Shown here one piece after another: positions 1 through 9,830 of a stretch of DNA of 20,020 nt (position 1 is its first letter; each line of letters opens with the position of its first letter). The translations under genes were made by a program, and so were the position numbers. Origin of the DNA: Magicicada cassinii. Lineage: Eukaryota > Arthropoda > Insecta > Hemiptera > Cicadidae. Where the stretch lies: assembly GCA_028571305.1 (NCBI GenBank), contig JAOXNS010677514.1, forward strand, positions 1 through 20,020, given 5' to 3'. The notes beneath the pieces were generated by a model. It was not told the DNA's origin. It did no database searches and saw only the letters and a program-made list of their open reading frames with translations.

Positions 1-1020
1 TAAAATTTGTGTTATATTTTTTGACCGATCCTCACAAACCCTTCACCGAAAAAATTCATTGATTGACGGTCACTACGTCACTACGAATTTAAGGATTTCA
101 TTATTATTATTGTGGAGAACTATACACTGCTAATCATTAGACTGAGCTCTTCTGACCCATTTAACTTAAAGTGGAAGTGGTGAATCACTCCACATCGACA
201 CCAGTACTGTCTGGCCGCGATTAGAATGCGCGGCTTGGCGTCCCCACCACTAGACCGGCAGATGGATTGTTACTATTTAGTACATTCCCCCACTTTACCT
301 ACCCTGCGTCATTGCGTGAAAATTATCTATTTCTTGACACATGGAAGTAATAGATCATTCCTTCTTTACAGCTTCCACGCAAGCTCGGAAGTTATATTCC
401 TCGTATAGCAGGGTATTTAGTTCAAAGCAGTTCGCCGTTTTCTATCGATTGGTTTTGACGCACTACATTCACTTACGTTCTTGCAATAACCGTTCTATAC
501 TAGTTCTCATTTCTTTTACATTGTCCATTGTTAATTTTTCAACAATTAGGACTTAAAAGTTGGGTTTAAATCCGAACAGTATAATTAAATATAATTAATT
601 TGGTGTAATAATACCGTGTTTAATTATAAACTTGAAGACTTTATGCGATATCTGGGAAATCCGAATTTGCTGTGATATCCCGAAGCAAATTTCTCTTTAT
701 TTAACCAAAGCGTTCTCAGCTAGATGTACTTTGTTAGTAGCCACTGTTACTTCAGCGCTGCCAGGCCGCCAGTCGCTTCGCGCTCTCCGAGGACTTTACA
801 TAACTGGTGACGATTCTAAAAGTTCTCGGCTTGTCGGCAAAAACTACTATCGGTATTTTTCGGTAACGTTAAAACGTGGAAACTAAAGCTTTCTGATAGT
901 CTACACTTGCCATAAGTGTGTCCAGTTTAAACTCAGATCGCTTCTGTAAATATGACTAGCATTCTTTGGGCAAACATGTATGCCTATCTCCTATTTGAGA
1001 TATTTCCTGCATATTCAGTA
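1..1020. other. AT-rich DNA, nothing identified
   Basis: No gene, RNA or recognisable element was found. Short open frames near 226-408 and 632-886 have no protein motif that I recognise, and their composition matches the surroundings. A locally GC-richer stretch lies near 750-800. Confidence 0.5.
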
Positions 1021-1040
1021 TATGTGAAACAATAATAAAA

Positions 1041-1116
1041 TCTTATTATAAGTATGACACTACTTATAAGATTATAAGTATATCTTATTATAAGTATAAC
1101 TAGTAGTGTTATACTT
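1041..1116. repeat. Small AT-rich inverted and direct repeat
   Basis: The sequence TCTTATTATAAGTA occurs at 1041-1054 and again at 1083-1096. AAGTATGACACTAC at 1050-1063 is the reverse complement, with one mismatch, of GTAGTGTTATACTT at 1103-1116. The block could fold into a hairpin and may be the remains of a small foldback or MITE-like element. No target duplication was seen, so the type is open. Confidence 0.55.
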
Positions 1117-1139
1117 ACAATTAGTTAATTAACGGACAC

Positions 1140-1510
1140 GTCATGGACAACAAAATCCAAGAATAAAATCTTGTTTACTTATCGTTGCAGAAACATGAAG
1201 CTTAAAAGCGAAAATCAAACGAAACTTGAAGCTTCTGAAATGGCTGAGATCAGGAAGGTGTGAAGATTTAACCGAAGAGAACGTGTAAAAAGCGCGGAAA
1301 TTGACGATACAGAGCTTTTGAAAAAACGGCTGATTTGATACGGACATATTCCGAGAACAGATGGAAGAATACCGCAGATGGAGACTGAGAAAGAAGTGTA
1401 AAGACGGTATGAAATGCGAATAGGCAAGAAATATAGCAGAAAACAAGCAGACTGATGTATTTCAATGGAAAACGAAAATCAGACGACGGCGGGACAATTC
1501 GGTTCTGCAC
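1140..1510 (+). mobile_element. Decayed LINE C-terminal fragment
   Basis: The plus strand reads in one frame, with a few stops, as the region after the reverse transcriptase of an RTE/F52C9.6-like LINE. Visible pieces are KLEASEMAEIRKV near 1227-1260 (family pattern 'LqasEMrfLRkV'), then RRERVKSAEI (pattern 'RRDrIRNeeI'). YGHIPRTDGRIPQM follows at 1339-1380 (pattern 'WYGHvqRMdd.RiPk'). The codon before YGH is TGA, where the family usually has TGG (Trp). The part encoding the polymerase is absent, so this is a 5'-truncated, dead copy. The clade is inferred from the motif pattern only. Confidence 0.6.
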
Positions 1511-3350
1511 TGAATTTTAATAACAGCTTGTAAATCTAATCTTGCTTCTCGCAGAGAGAGTGCGGTAGGTCCGCTTTACAAGTCAAATGGATGCAAGATT
1601 ACAGTCAATTCGATTTTACAACGCTTTGATAATGATCTTGCCACCTTGTGTGATAAGCGTGGGACTTAATCCTAGTTGTTTTTCTAATTTTTACCTTAAA
1701 AAGAATTTTTTTTTTTTGTTCTAGAGCATGGAGATAGGTCAGTACATACAATATAATTTTGTATGGAAGTCTTATACAAATGTCATGTCATAGTTATAAC
1801 AAAAGAAAATATAGTAATTCAAAACTCCTTTTATTAATATGTCTAATAATTTTTTATGACAACATTTAAACAAAATTTATCTCTGTTTACTTTAATAGTG
1901 ACATGAACATATACAAAAGTGAAAGGACATTAAAAACACCGAAAGCTAACAAACAAGTTCCAGGTATAAAACGTCCCTTTTGAACTAAAACTCATTCACT
2001 TTCTTTAGTTCAAGAGGTTTTTTTTATCTAAGAATGCTTGTAACGAGCATCTGGGGTGGAAGACCCTTACTGACGGAAAGGGTAAACACACCGGAGTTAG
2101 GTAACAGTCTGGTTGCGTGGGTCGAGAGATCAATACAAAAAATTCCCTTTTGCGATAACTACAGGGTGTCGGCTCTTTAATCTGTCTGAAAAGCTAACCC
2201 TTTTTGGCGCTGACGGGGTGCGTCTACCTGTCATAAACAGAGGGTGGCGAACAGTCTCTTCCTGAACCAAACGCTCGCTCTCTGTTCTGCTATTGTCAGA
2301 ACGCAACAATCCATCAATATTCACTGACGTTTCCTGCTGTTGCCATCTGTCTGCTGGTTCTTAGTAACACTATAATAAATTACTTACTGAAACTCTGCCA
2401 GCGACTGAAAGTAGAAATTTGTCACTTTTTACCGAAATCTTTCAAATGAGAACAATAAGTGTCTCACGAATAGCATTATATTGTTACATCTGAATCGTCT
2501 ATTCCAGAAAACGCGAACATGTGTCATTCTGTTCATCTTACAGGTATAATGCAAATATCTTTGGTGACCTGAAGTTGAACCAACTCCGTGTTTAAACGGT
2601 TGACGATGACATCGACTTGCTACTACCTCACTCTTTCATTACGGTAGATGCCCTCGTACATACCTTGATATGGTATTGGTATATAAATATCTTAGCACCA
2701 GAATATTGTTTTCCTAACTGATTTCTTTGTCGTATAACATCGATAATAAACCTTTGGAGACAGCTATTATCTTTAACATCACAAACAAGCTATTATCTTC
2801 ATATCACATATTAAGGGCTGCTGACATGGCAAATTGTATTTATCCGTTGCAACCGCCTTTCAATTCCAGACCTTTGCAGCATCACGGTGAAAACTGTCCT
2901 GCAGTCTGAACTTCGGTCTTCAGATTCGTGATCATAAAAAATGATGAACTAGGCAAACTTATGCCTGCGAATCTGATACTATCATCGTCTAATATCGCAT
3001 CCAAATAATTCTTGTATACTCTCAGTGTCCAGTTTACTCAGTGCTCTATGTTATGAACTCCTGCCGACAACCTATTTTTTATAGTTTCACTGTAGGAGTA
3101 CGGCGCCTGCTATTAATCTACCTAGATATGCCGAGTTTGATTGCCGGGCAGCATTATAAAATGAGGGTGTGTTTTTCAGCCCCTAGCTTGACTTACCTGT
3201 GGAAATGAGTACCTCCGCTAATATTCTGGTGTAGGCCTACTATAAAAATACCCTATAGTACGTCTGAAGAGTACTGCCTACCACACTATCTTCCTTGTAT
3301 ACCAAAAGACTGAAGCTGGCAGTATCCTGACTGGAATGCCTAAGCTCCAC
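1511..3350. other. Unassigned intergenic DNA
   Basis: No coding remains could be recognised with confidence. The stretch 2040-2330 is somewhat richer in GC than its flanks. It has a 64-codon open frame on the minus strand (2130-2324) with no known motif. The palindrome GTAGGCCTAC occurs at 3231-3240. A poly-T run lies near 1707. Confidence 0.45.
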
Positions 3351-3373
3351 CGTTGTTACAAAAAAAAGAAACC

Positions 3374-3437
3374 ATTATTATTATTATTATTATTATTATT
3401 GTTGTTGTTGTCGTTGTTGTTGTTGTTTTGCTTAAAT
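3374..3437. repeat. Compound microsatellite (ATT)n(GTT)n
   Basis: An uninterrupted run of ATT triplets at 3374-3400 passes directly into GTT triplets, with one CGT interruption, up to about 3437. The join looks like a point change in one unit that was then amplified. Confidence 0.9.
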
Positions 3438-3639
3438 CTTGGGTCTCAAAGGTAATAGTCAGAGTCACTCTCTATCCTATGAGTGAGCGTTCATTCAATT
3501 CTCCGCTCTGTATTCTCATGGTAGTCCCATTTCAATGTTAAGAATCCGAAGTCCAGGATCATCCATATATAGTACAGAAAAACTCTCATTATGTCTTCTG
3601 TGTACAGCGTAGCCCGTATGAATGCATGCATTGCCTAAA

Positions 3640-3930
3640 CAAGGAGAAAGAGAGATAAGAACGATTACAGAATTATAAAACTTATAGAAGACAATATTGA
3701 TGGTTTCATGGAGACATAGGTGAACAGTGATGAAGTATTAAAAGAATACCTGAGGAAAAGGTTAAGGAAAAGTCTTATCAGAAGGAAATATCTTCGTCTG
3801 AGGTACTTAGCTACACAGCTATGGTAATGGAGGGGAAAGTTGATGGCAGAATGCTAGGAAAAGACGAAGAAAAAGATTCTCAGGTCAAGTGTTACAGAGC
3901 GGATTTGAAACAGTAAAGAAGTCTTTATCA
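3640..3930 (+). mobile_element. Decayed LINE 3' end (RTE-like)
   Basis: The plus strand carries a weak trace of the tail region found in many insect RTE-like LINEs. AMVMEGKVDGRM at about 3819-3854 matches the usual pattern 'L.imeGKveGkR'. In another frame AGACGAAGAAAAAGATTC reads RRRKRF, resembling 'GRRRiSWLrnLR'. At least one frameshift is needed to relate the two. There is no polymerase part. LINE ancestry is likely, but the family placement is an inference and the limits are approximate. Confidence 0.45.
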
Positions 3931-3959
3931 CCTAATGTATGAAATGCATTTTTCTTTAT

Positions 3960-4700
3960 TTTTTCTGTACTGAGGGCATTTGGTAGAACATTCTGATGAC
4001 TTAAGAACTAAGGCTGACGTTGCAAAGAAGAAAATCGAGTAAATCTATCTGTTCTGTTGCTAACACTTGTGGCGATTATATTCATGTAAACAAAATGTGT
4101 AGCCTTTCAGTGTTCTGTCTACCTACAGGTTGGGCATAGTTTTCTTAACAAGTTTGTATCTATTTCCCTATGTTTAACTGCCACTTTCGTTTGTATTTAT
4201 TTGAAACCCATATTGCATTACGGAGAGATGAACAAATTTATTGTTGTGTATTTGTAACACATTGAAGGCATGTCTTATTACGTCGTTGCTTACTGGATCG
4301 GAATGTACGTTTTGTGGTGCATAGAATATAATTATCTCCCCTGCGTGCCTCATCTTTCCAGGGATGCTTGTTTACTTAACTTGGACGTCATAGCTAATTA
4401 CTCTACATATCTGCTCCGTATAAAGGCGCTGGACTCTCACAACGTTATGAAATTTCAGCTAATTTCTTTTAAGCCTTCCTTTGCAGCTTATACTTAGGGC
4501 ACTATAAACATTCTAAAGGTAAGGCCTATGTTTTATGACTATATTTACATCTTAGTAGAAATAAAAATGTCACTTATTTTTCTTCTTTCGTCATCAGCGT
4601 CTATGTGTAGAGAAGAGATGTCATCTCTTTCTAATGGATAGAGAAAGAGATGCCTTGATTTCTGAAACAGTAACGTCTTGCAATACATCCTTACGGGGTA
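3960..4700. other. Unassigned intergenic DNA
   Basis: A 75-codon open frame at 4270-4497 (+) begins MSYYVVAYWIGMYVLWCIEY. It has no recognisable domain and no supporting signal, so I do not call it a gene. Nothing else was found. Confidence 0.45.
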
Positions 4701-4760
4701 AAGAGAAGAGAAGAAGAAGAAGAAGAAGAAAGAAAAGGAATTGAAGAAGAAGAAGAAGAC
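4701..4760. repeat. (GAA)n purine-rich microsatellite
   Basis: Two runs of GAA/AAG triplets at about 4701-4730 and 4742-4760 are separated by AAGAAAAGGAATT. It is a purine-only tract on the plus strand. Confidence 0.85.
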
Positions 4761-5057
4761 AGCGGAATAGGATTTCCGTGAATATCAATATCGAAATACT
4801 AAATAAGTAAATCATATATGGAAAAACACGAACCAAGGGCACACACCTTCTCCAAGCTGAAACTAATGAACAACATAAAAACGTATCAAATAGTGGGATA
4901 AATTTAAAAAAAATTAGTAAAAAATGTGTAAATTAAATTTATCAGTTAATTTACTTGATTTTTAATTACATCCTCGATCTGACGTTGGCATGCAATGTCG
5001 CTCATTTTAAGGCAGACATGTAATTAGCGATACCTAATCAAAATTCTAATGTTTTAG

Positions 5058-5058
<1 letters not shown>

Positions 5059-5088
<30 letters not shown>
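5059..5088. repeat. (CA)15 microsatellite
   Basis: Fifteen perfect CA dinucleotides lie in otherwise unassigned DNA. Confidence 0.95.
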
Positions 5089-5089
<1 letters not shown>

Positions 5090-5399
5090 TCTCTGTTTTA
5101 ATTTGTTGTAAAGGTGTGTGTCATTTGATGGGAGTGCGTGTGGGCTAGATACACCATCCACTATGTCCGCTGTCTTACGAGAAAACGTGATGTGACCTCC
5201 CCCCCCTAGAGGGAATGGATAAACTTAATTGAGTGGTGCTTTTGAATGGTCTTCGTATACTCAGTTTCTTAGAGGTCGAAACTGGCGTTAACCCTAAGGT
5301 CCCACATGCCTGTGACAGTATTTTTGAAAACGCACGCCACGTAAATAGGTTGTTTATGCTGGAATAGAAACACAAGAATCCCATCCACATGTTTAGTAG

Positions 5400-5449
5400 T
5401 TAGGGGGCGCGCCCCCTAACATGTCACATGGCACATGTTAGGGGGCGCG
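5400..5449. repeat. GC-rich nested palindrome
   Basis: TTAGGGGGCGCGCCCCCTAA at 5400-5419 is a perfect 20-bp palindrome. Its right half also takes part in a second perfect inverted repeat: CGCGCCCCCTAACATGT at 5408-5424 pairs with ACATGTTAGGGGGCGCG at 5433-5449 across an 8-base loop. The sequence can therefore fold in two mutually exclusive ways. It is a sharp GC-rich island in AT-rich DNA. A third, interrupted ACATG...TTAGGGGGCGCG arm begins near 5389. It is probably the end of a foldback element or an inverted duplication, and no known family is recognised. Confidence 0.85.
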
Positions 5450-6430
5450 TCTGTCGGCTACATTACACTTGTAGTAAAAGTAATTCTGTGTACTGATGGG
5501 CGGGCGGTGCATGCCTAATATCCACACGTGGAAATTTCCGTAGACCCACACTAGCATTATTTGGCAGTTTGATAATTCACAGATTTGTCCATCTGAGTTA
5601 GAATTGAGGTCAACGTGCATTATTATAGCCTACATTGTTTTTGCTCTGTTACTAGGTATTAGTGTATGTTTATTTACAGTACCATCAGCATCAGCTTTCA
5701 TCTATCATCTTCCTGCATCCATTACCAGCATTTCTCATCTTTTATTTATGCGGTATATAACAAATTTTAATTTGAGGAGTCGTTCTTTCGCTCCTCCAAG
5801 TCGTTCGTTAAATCCCTCTCCTTTAGTTTCCTGGTGATTATACGTTTCATAAGAATTTTTACGAAATAGGTTGCTTTTTACAAAACTTGCTTTCATCTGT
5901 GCGGTAAGAAGATTTGCGTGGTATAGGATAAAAGCCTGTAGCTACACCTCGCAATAGTTACGTTTGTTTAGAGGACTCGCCCTTTAGTTTAAATGGACAC
6001 TTGATATAGTTCTCCTAGCTTCTGGAATACCAGCTCCTTCGTATAAGATATTTCGCAGCAGTGTTTACTAAGCATTGCTTTTATGACACACCACGATCAT
6101 TGCGCATGTGTATTGCTTACGTGGTGTGACTGCACCAATAACCACCAGTGCACACCTTGACAATAGTTAAACTTATCTGTGCAAAGGAATACATTCTATA
6201 AAGGAATTAAGGAATAAAAAATCTACTCTGGTATCTTTGACTTGGTACTGATTGAAGACTCGTTGGGCACTTGGAGATTCAGAATCCTTTGTATCTCCTT
6301 TATTAAAAGCTTTATTTAGTTAAGTTAATTTTAATTTTTGTATTCCTATTATACTTAGTTTTTACAGTTACTTGACCTTCCCGGTACCAGCTCATCCACC
6401 CCCCCCCATACACCCTACACATTCTTTGCA
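5450..6430. other. Unassigned DNA with one inverted repeat
   Basis: No coding remains were recognised. CACACCACG at 6087-6095 and CGTGGTGTG at 6120-6128 form a perfect 9-bp inverted repeat with a 24-base spacer. A C-rich run lies near 6400. The 77-codon frame at 5604-5837 starts with a hydrophobic stretch but has no other support. Confidence 0.45.
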
Positions 6431-6433
6431 TCT

Positions 6434-6462
6434 ACAATTGTATGTTAGTTACATACAATTGT
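6434..6462. repeat. Perfect 12-bp hairpin
   Basis: ACAATTGTATGT at 6434-6445 and ACATACAATTGT at 6451-6462 are perfect reverse complements around a 5-base loop. No T-run or gene context suggests a function. Confidence 0.85.
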
Positions 6463-7200
6463 CTATGTTAAACAATTGGGAAACAACCAAGTGTTCGTGT
6501 TTTTTTTTAATCTTTGACTTGATTAATGGTATGCAATCTGCAATTACCTATGTAATTACGATTGGTTATGGACAGACAATCAAACACAGGTAGCTGCATA
6601 GAAACAGGTGAACTCTAATCCCGGATGTAACAGCTCAGCACTGTTTATAGCCCTGCATTCTTTCTATTTTGGTCACAGGTTTTATTACACGTCTTAATTA
6701 AAGAGTGAAAAAACCAGTAGACCTAAACGAGACCGGTGTGTTCCAATTTGTTACCAAACTATTTTATAGCTTTTATGATAATATTAGATATTCTGATTGG
6801 AAAAGTCTAGACGTTGCCTTTGTTAACTATCTACATTGGTACATATGCCTCGTTTCATCAAACTTCTCCTCATTAATAGGAGCATGTAAACAAGGTACAA
6901 AACCACAAATTATATAAATATTTAATTTATCTAGCCCAACTAAAAAGTATACATTATCAGCAACTTTACCTTCAATATCATCACCGTAACCATCACTTGT
7001 ATTTGTTGAACGTCTAACAGTTTCCTTACGAAACTTGTCTTACGTAAGTAAAGAGTAGAATTTCATTGTAGTTAGTGATAATAACCAGGCACTCGCTGTC
7101 GATTTCGAATAGCAACTTTCCATCTTAAGTCTATGTTTTCTCAACAGAGACAGCCAGTAGGATCGTTTCTAAAGCTTAAAATGATCTTTACAAGTACTTA
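6463..7200. other. AT-rich DNA, nothing identified
   Basis: No motif-bearing frame, RNA or repeat structure was found. A 70-codon frame at 6705-6917 shows no recognisable domain. Confidence 0.45.
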
Positions 7201-7207
7201 CATTACA

Positions 7208-8015
7208 TCGTCATTATCATCATCATCATAACACGGCATAGACAAGTGCTGCCTGTTCCACCTTTTAAGATCGTCCAGCCATCTCTTCCTGAGTCTGCCC
7301 ACACACCTATACCCTATAGGTTTGTATTTCCAAATTTGTTTGGATCCAGTCCAGTCCAGTCTTGAATCTGACATTCTTTTTAAGTGTTCTGTACAAAGTT
7401 GATTGTAATCTTTTAATTTTTAATTCAAATTAACAACTTGTAACTCTTCTCTTATGGCCTCATTCTTTATACGGTCAAGTTTAGAACACCTTTCATCTCC
7501 TCTTAAGAACCCCATGTCCGAGGCGTGTATTTTACTGTCCCATTTCTTGGTTATTGACCATATTCACACCCGTACGGGGACTGCCATAACCTTCCAAAAC
7601 TTTAATTTTGTATCTCGACGAACCTTGTTTCTAAAAATACGGTTGATTGTCCCACATTTCCTCTGGAACTTACAAAAATTAACATGCATATCATAATTAA
7701 TATCATAGCCAGTATCATTTCCCAAAGAATTAAAATGGCTCACCTGTTCTAGAATTTGATCATTAATAATTATTTTTGTTCTTATTGGTTGCTTACCTCA
7801 AAATGCCATTACTTTTGTTTTATAGTGGAGATTGTCATACTGTATTCTTTGCAAATCTCATGAAGCTTAAAAGCAGATTTCCATTACCTTGAATAATTAT
7901 CAGATCGCCAATGTAGTGCTTTGAGATGATTTATAAAAAATTTAAGTTTTTCATCTAATGGCCCATTTGTGGATCAGGTATTCACGCTCGTATCAAACCA
8001 AGAATTAAGACAACA
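7208..8015 (-). mobile_element. LINE 3' half, RTE-like family
   Basis: Read on the minus strand this aligns base by base with the plus-strand copy at about 10290-10982. The shared order is a decayed catalytic-box region near 7890-7915, then a 'KTKIMI..RILEQV' type segment, then 'NKVRRDTKLKF', 'FLRGDERCSKLDRIKNEAI' and the 'VGR.RKRW.DDL' tail. It ends in an (ATG)n-type tail at 7208-7231. The GGAACAGGCAGCAC box before the tail is shared with the other copy. Several stops and small indels interrupt the frame. TGGACTGGACTGGA near 7340-7355 is a small local duplication not seen in the other copy. The 5' limit is uncertain because similarity fades beyond about 7960. Confidence 0.8.
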
Positions 8016-8099
8016 CCGTTTTCCCGTAAATAAACGTCATCATAATGGTAATAACAAGATGGAAACGTCTTTTATAGTAGGCCTATATAAATCATTAAA

Positions 8100-8390
8100 T
8101 TCTTCTTTGGTAGAAATTTTAACATATTGGGGTGAATTTATTTAATCACATTAATAAGACAATGAAAATAGGATTAAAAAATAAGACACAGACAGGAATA
8201 CAACTTATATTTTTTAAAGTAATTACTGTTCTATCTTCAGTGTATGGGACGAAACATGTATTCTACGGGAAAAATGATACAGGCATTTTAAAGTTACAGG
8301 CCTCCGAGATGAAATTATTAAATGAAGTGAGTTGGCTTAGGGGATCGTTTAAACTTGTTAAAATCATGGCAGAGCTTGATGATATTTAGA
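8100..8390 (+). mobile_element. LINE C-terminal fragment with open frame
   Basis: An 85-codon open frame from 8132 to 8389 reads as the segment of an RTE-like LINE just after the polymerase. It shows KNKTQTGIQLIFFKVITVL (family pattern 'KNKTR.dTqLKFYKVmaVP'), then VYGTKHVF ('LYGsEtWv'), then LQASEMKLLNEV ('LqasEMkfLrsV'). TATTGGGGTGAATT just upstream may be what is left of the 'YLGC' motif. Only this segment survives, without the catalytic part. The open frame is probably chance survival and not a working gene. It lies back to back with the minus-strand copy on its left. Confidence 0.7.
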
Positions 8391-8399
8391 CTCGTTTAT

Positions 8400-9130
8400 A
8401 AGAAAGCAGAATTAGGAGTACCATGTGTAAAGGAAGACGGACATACTTATTGTTAAACAAGTATAGGCTATATAGTGATAGTCGTGGGAGACCTTGATAA
8501 CCGTTGACAGTACGATACTATGTGAAGTACGAAGATCCATTGGAAGAACAACAAAAAGGAGAATAAGAGAAAAACTAAAATGTTTGTACTTTTAAAATTT
8601 ACACAGTTACAGTTAAAACGTTAATACCTTAAATACAGTGTTATATCATCGTACAGCACATACGTATGTAAATATTAATACCATAAATAAACTCAAGGAA
8701 TGGACAAACGGTTCAGCTTGTTAACGAGTATATTGAGATAATTTGAGTAGCTTTTCATTTTTGTTTCTGATAGTAACCAGTAACAATAGATGTACTTATC
8801 TACTGTATCAGTTAAACGACAATATTACGCTCTCGTTTACAATGTCCTAATTTTAAAACTGACCCATTTCCTTTTCCATGAGGATGTAAAAGACGAACGT
8901 AATCGTTCAATGTATTACAGACAGAATATTAATAAAATGCGACCAGAACATAAAGAATGCGCCGAACATAAAGAATGAAATCAGATTGCACCGACATTAT
9001 GACTAGAATAACGTCTTGAGTCCACGTTGCCACAATTTCAACTCATCGCCTCCAAATGAGCCTATCTGTCATTCCGTCGTAGCCTCCTTTCTGTGTAGCC
9101 GTTGTTTAATGATGTACAGAAACATGTCAA
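8400..9130. other. AT-rich DNA, nothing identified
   Basis: No recognisable coding remains or repeats were seen. A 62-codon frame at 8790-8978 ends in a short duplicated GAACATAAAGAATG motif (8946-8959 and 8964-8977) and has no known domain. Confidence 0.4.
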
Positions 9131-9138
9131 CAAGGTAA

Positions 9139-9195
9139 CCACACTGGCGCAAGATAAAAATATTAATTACGAATGATAACAGTTTACAGTTTACT
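9139..9195 (+). repeat. Left part of an unclassified repeat
   Basis: CCACACTGGCGCAAGATAAAA and the bases after it resemble CCCACTGATGCGAGATAAAA at 16288 and onward, with small gaps. The matching right part resumes at 9831, directly beyond the Harbinger-type element. This is the interrupted left half of an older repeat copy. The family is unknown. Confidence 0.55.
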
Positions 9196-9198
9196 TTA
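9196..9198. other. Target-site duplication, left (TTA)
   Basis: TTA immediately precedes the left inverted repeat and is matched by TTA at 9828-9830 after the right one. A 3-bp TTA/TWA duplication is typical of PIF/Harbinger insertion. Confidence 0.75.
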
Positions 9199-9216
9199 AG
9201 CGGCCCATCCACTTAC
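9199..9216 (+). repeat. Left terminal inverted repeat
   Basis: AGCGGCCCATCCACTTAC. The outer half is shared with the right terminus except for one G/A difference. It is followed by CAGTTTTCCTTGCAAG, whose motif also recurs near the right end. Confidence 0.85.
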
Positions 9217-9430
9217 AGTTTTCCTTGCAAGTGTCTTGACTGGCAAGTAGTTTTCACTGCAAGTCACGTCAGTTTTTTCCGGCGCTTGCGCTGTACACTA
9301 CAGACAATCCGTCAAGGTCACATCTGCTTGCGCTATTTACAACTCGTACAGTTTGTTTTGTACGTACTGTATTGGTTTGTCTATTGTGTGTTATTGTGTA
9401 TTTATTTACTGTGAATTATTTATGTATTAT

Positions 9431-9621
9431 GTAACTGACTTCATCCATTTGAAGGTACTTTCGGTAACTGTCTGCATCATTTAATCGGAGTTCATCTACG
9501 CGACTGTATAAGTTCATTTGCAAAAACCAACTTCGTGACCAAAACCTGTCTTCTTTTTGCTTTCAAACACTTTGCTAAAATTACAGCAAAACAGGCTATT
9601 TGACGGTTTTGAACGGGAGGC
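9431..9621 (-). pseudogene. Harbinger transposase N-terminal remnant
   Basis: The minus strand from an ATG at about 9621 reads MPPVQNRQIACFAVILAKC and then LKAKRRQ. This fits the hydrophobic-then-basic start of many insect Harbinger transposases ('..llKKRRkr.WVrp'). After one shift of frame, near 9525-9545, it continues YSRVDELRLNDADSYRKYL and then QMDE at 9431-9510. This matches the hallmark 'ELRLeD..sYrrfLRMde'. The next codons lose similarity and reach a stop. None of the DDE catalytic core is present. The frame contains at least one frameshift, so it is not functional. Superfamily assignment is by motif memory and is supported by the terminal repeats and TTA duplication. Confidence 0.65.
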
Positions 9622-9656
9622 ATATTGAAAACAACGACTGGATCACTGCGAAGTTC

Positions 9657-9809
9657 ACTTGTAAATGGATGGGGCAGTTTCAAGGAAACTTGCAAGGAAA
9701 TGTGCCGAGCCTGTTCGAGCCTTGTCGAGCCTTGCCAAGGCTGTAGCAGCCTGTTCAAGGCTTGGCAAGCCTTGTCAAGGCTTCACACATTTCCTTGTCA
9801 GTTTTACTT
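9657..9809. repeat. Internal terminal-repeat copy and imperfect palindrome
   Basis: GTAAATGGATGGGGCAGTTT at 9661-9680 is a direct, diverged copy of the right terminus GTTAATGGATGGGTCGCTTT at 9810-9829. Between them, GCAAGGAAATGTGCCGAGCC is answered in inverted orientation by GGCTTCACACATTTCCTTG, with nested CGAGCCTTG / CAAGGCTTG arms around 9735. The right end of the transposon is thus a partial duplication plus a foldback arm. Subterminal repeats of this sort are common in Harbinger-type MITEs. Confidence 0.7.
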
Positions 9810-9827
9810 GTTAATGGATGGGTCGCT
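9810..9827 (-). repeat. Right terminal inverted repeat
   Basis: GTTAATGGATGGGTCGCT is the inverted match of the left terminus and is followed by TTA at 9828-9830. Confidence 0.85.
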
Positions 9828-9830
9828 TTA

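Larger units (their letters stand above)
9199..9827 (-). mobile_element. PIF/Harbinger-type DNA transposon, non-autonomous
   Basis: This is a 629-bp element. The left terminus AGCGGCCCATCCACTTAC (9199-9216) and the reverse complement of the right terminus, AGCGACCCATCCATTAAC (9810-9827), match at 15 of 18 positions. TTA flanks both ends. Inside, on the minus strand, is a fragment resembling the N-terminus of a Harbinger transposase. The terminal repeats, duplication type and protein trace agree on the superfamily. Known full-length elements encode a DDE transposase and a Myb-like protein and are several kb long, so this is a deletion derivative that could move only in trans. The right 170 bp carries an extra internal copy of the terminal motif and an imperfect palindrome rich in CAAGCCTTG/CAAGGCTTG. 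It appears to have inserted into the older repeat seen on both sides. Confidence 0.8.

Noticed and set aside
1141-1510. Minus-strand open frames up to 101 codons over the first LINE remnant
   Set aside because: They are opposite-strand shadows of the plus-strand LINE motifs. They show no domain, and their Phe/Ser-rich composition is what the reverse complement of this sequence gives.
2090-2130. Possible tRNA or SINE B-box (GGGTCGAGAGATC)
   Set aside because: The match to the B-box consensus is poor, no A-box lies at proper spacing, and no cloverleaf could be drawn.
3353-3541. Frame with Ile and Val runs
   Set aside because: It is a translation of the (ATT)n(GTT)n microsatellite.
4270-4497. 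75-codon frame beginning MSYYVVAYWIGMYVLW as a small membrane protein gene
   Set aside because: There are no family features, splice or promoter context, or second copy. A frame of this length is expected by chance in 20 kb on six frames.
4621-4842. Leu-rich minus-strand frame of 73 codons
   Set aside because: The Leu run is just the (GAA)n microsatellite read as CTT/CTC on the other strand.
5604-5837. 77-codon frame with a signal-peptide-like start
   Set aside because: The hydrophobic start is followed by low-information sequence and no recognisable mature domain. AT-rich DNA often yields hydrophobic codons.
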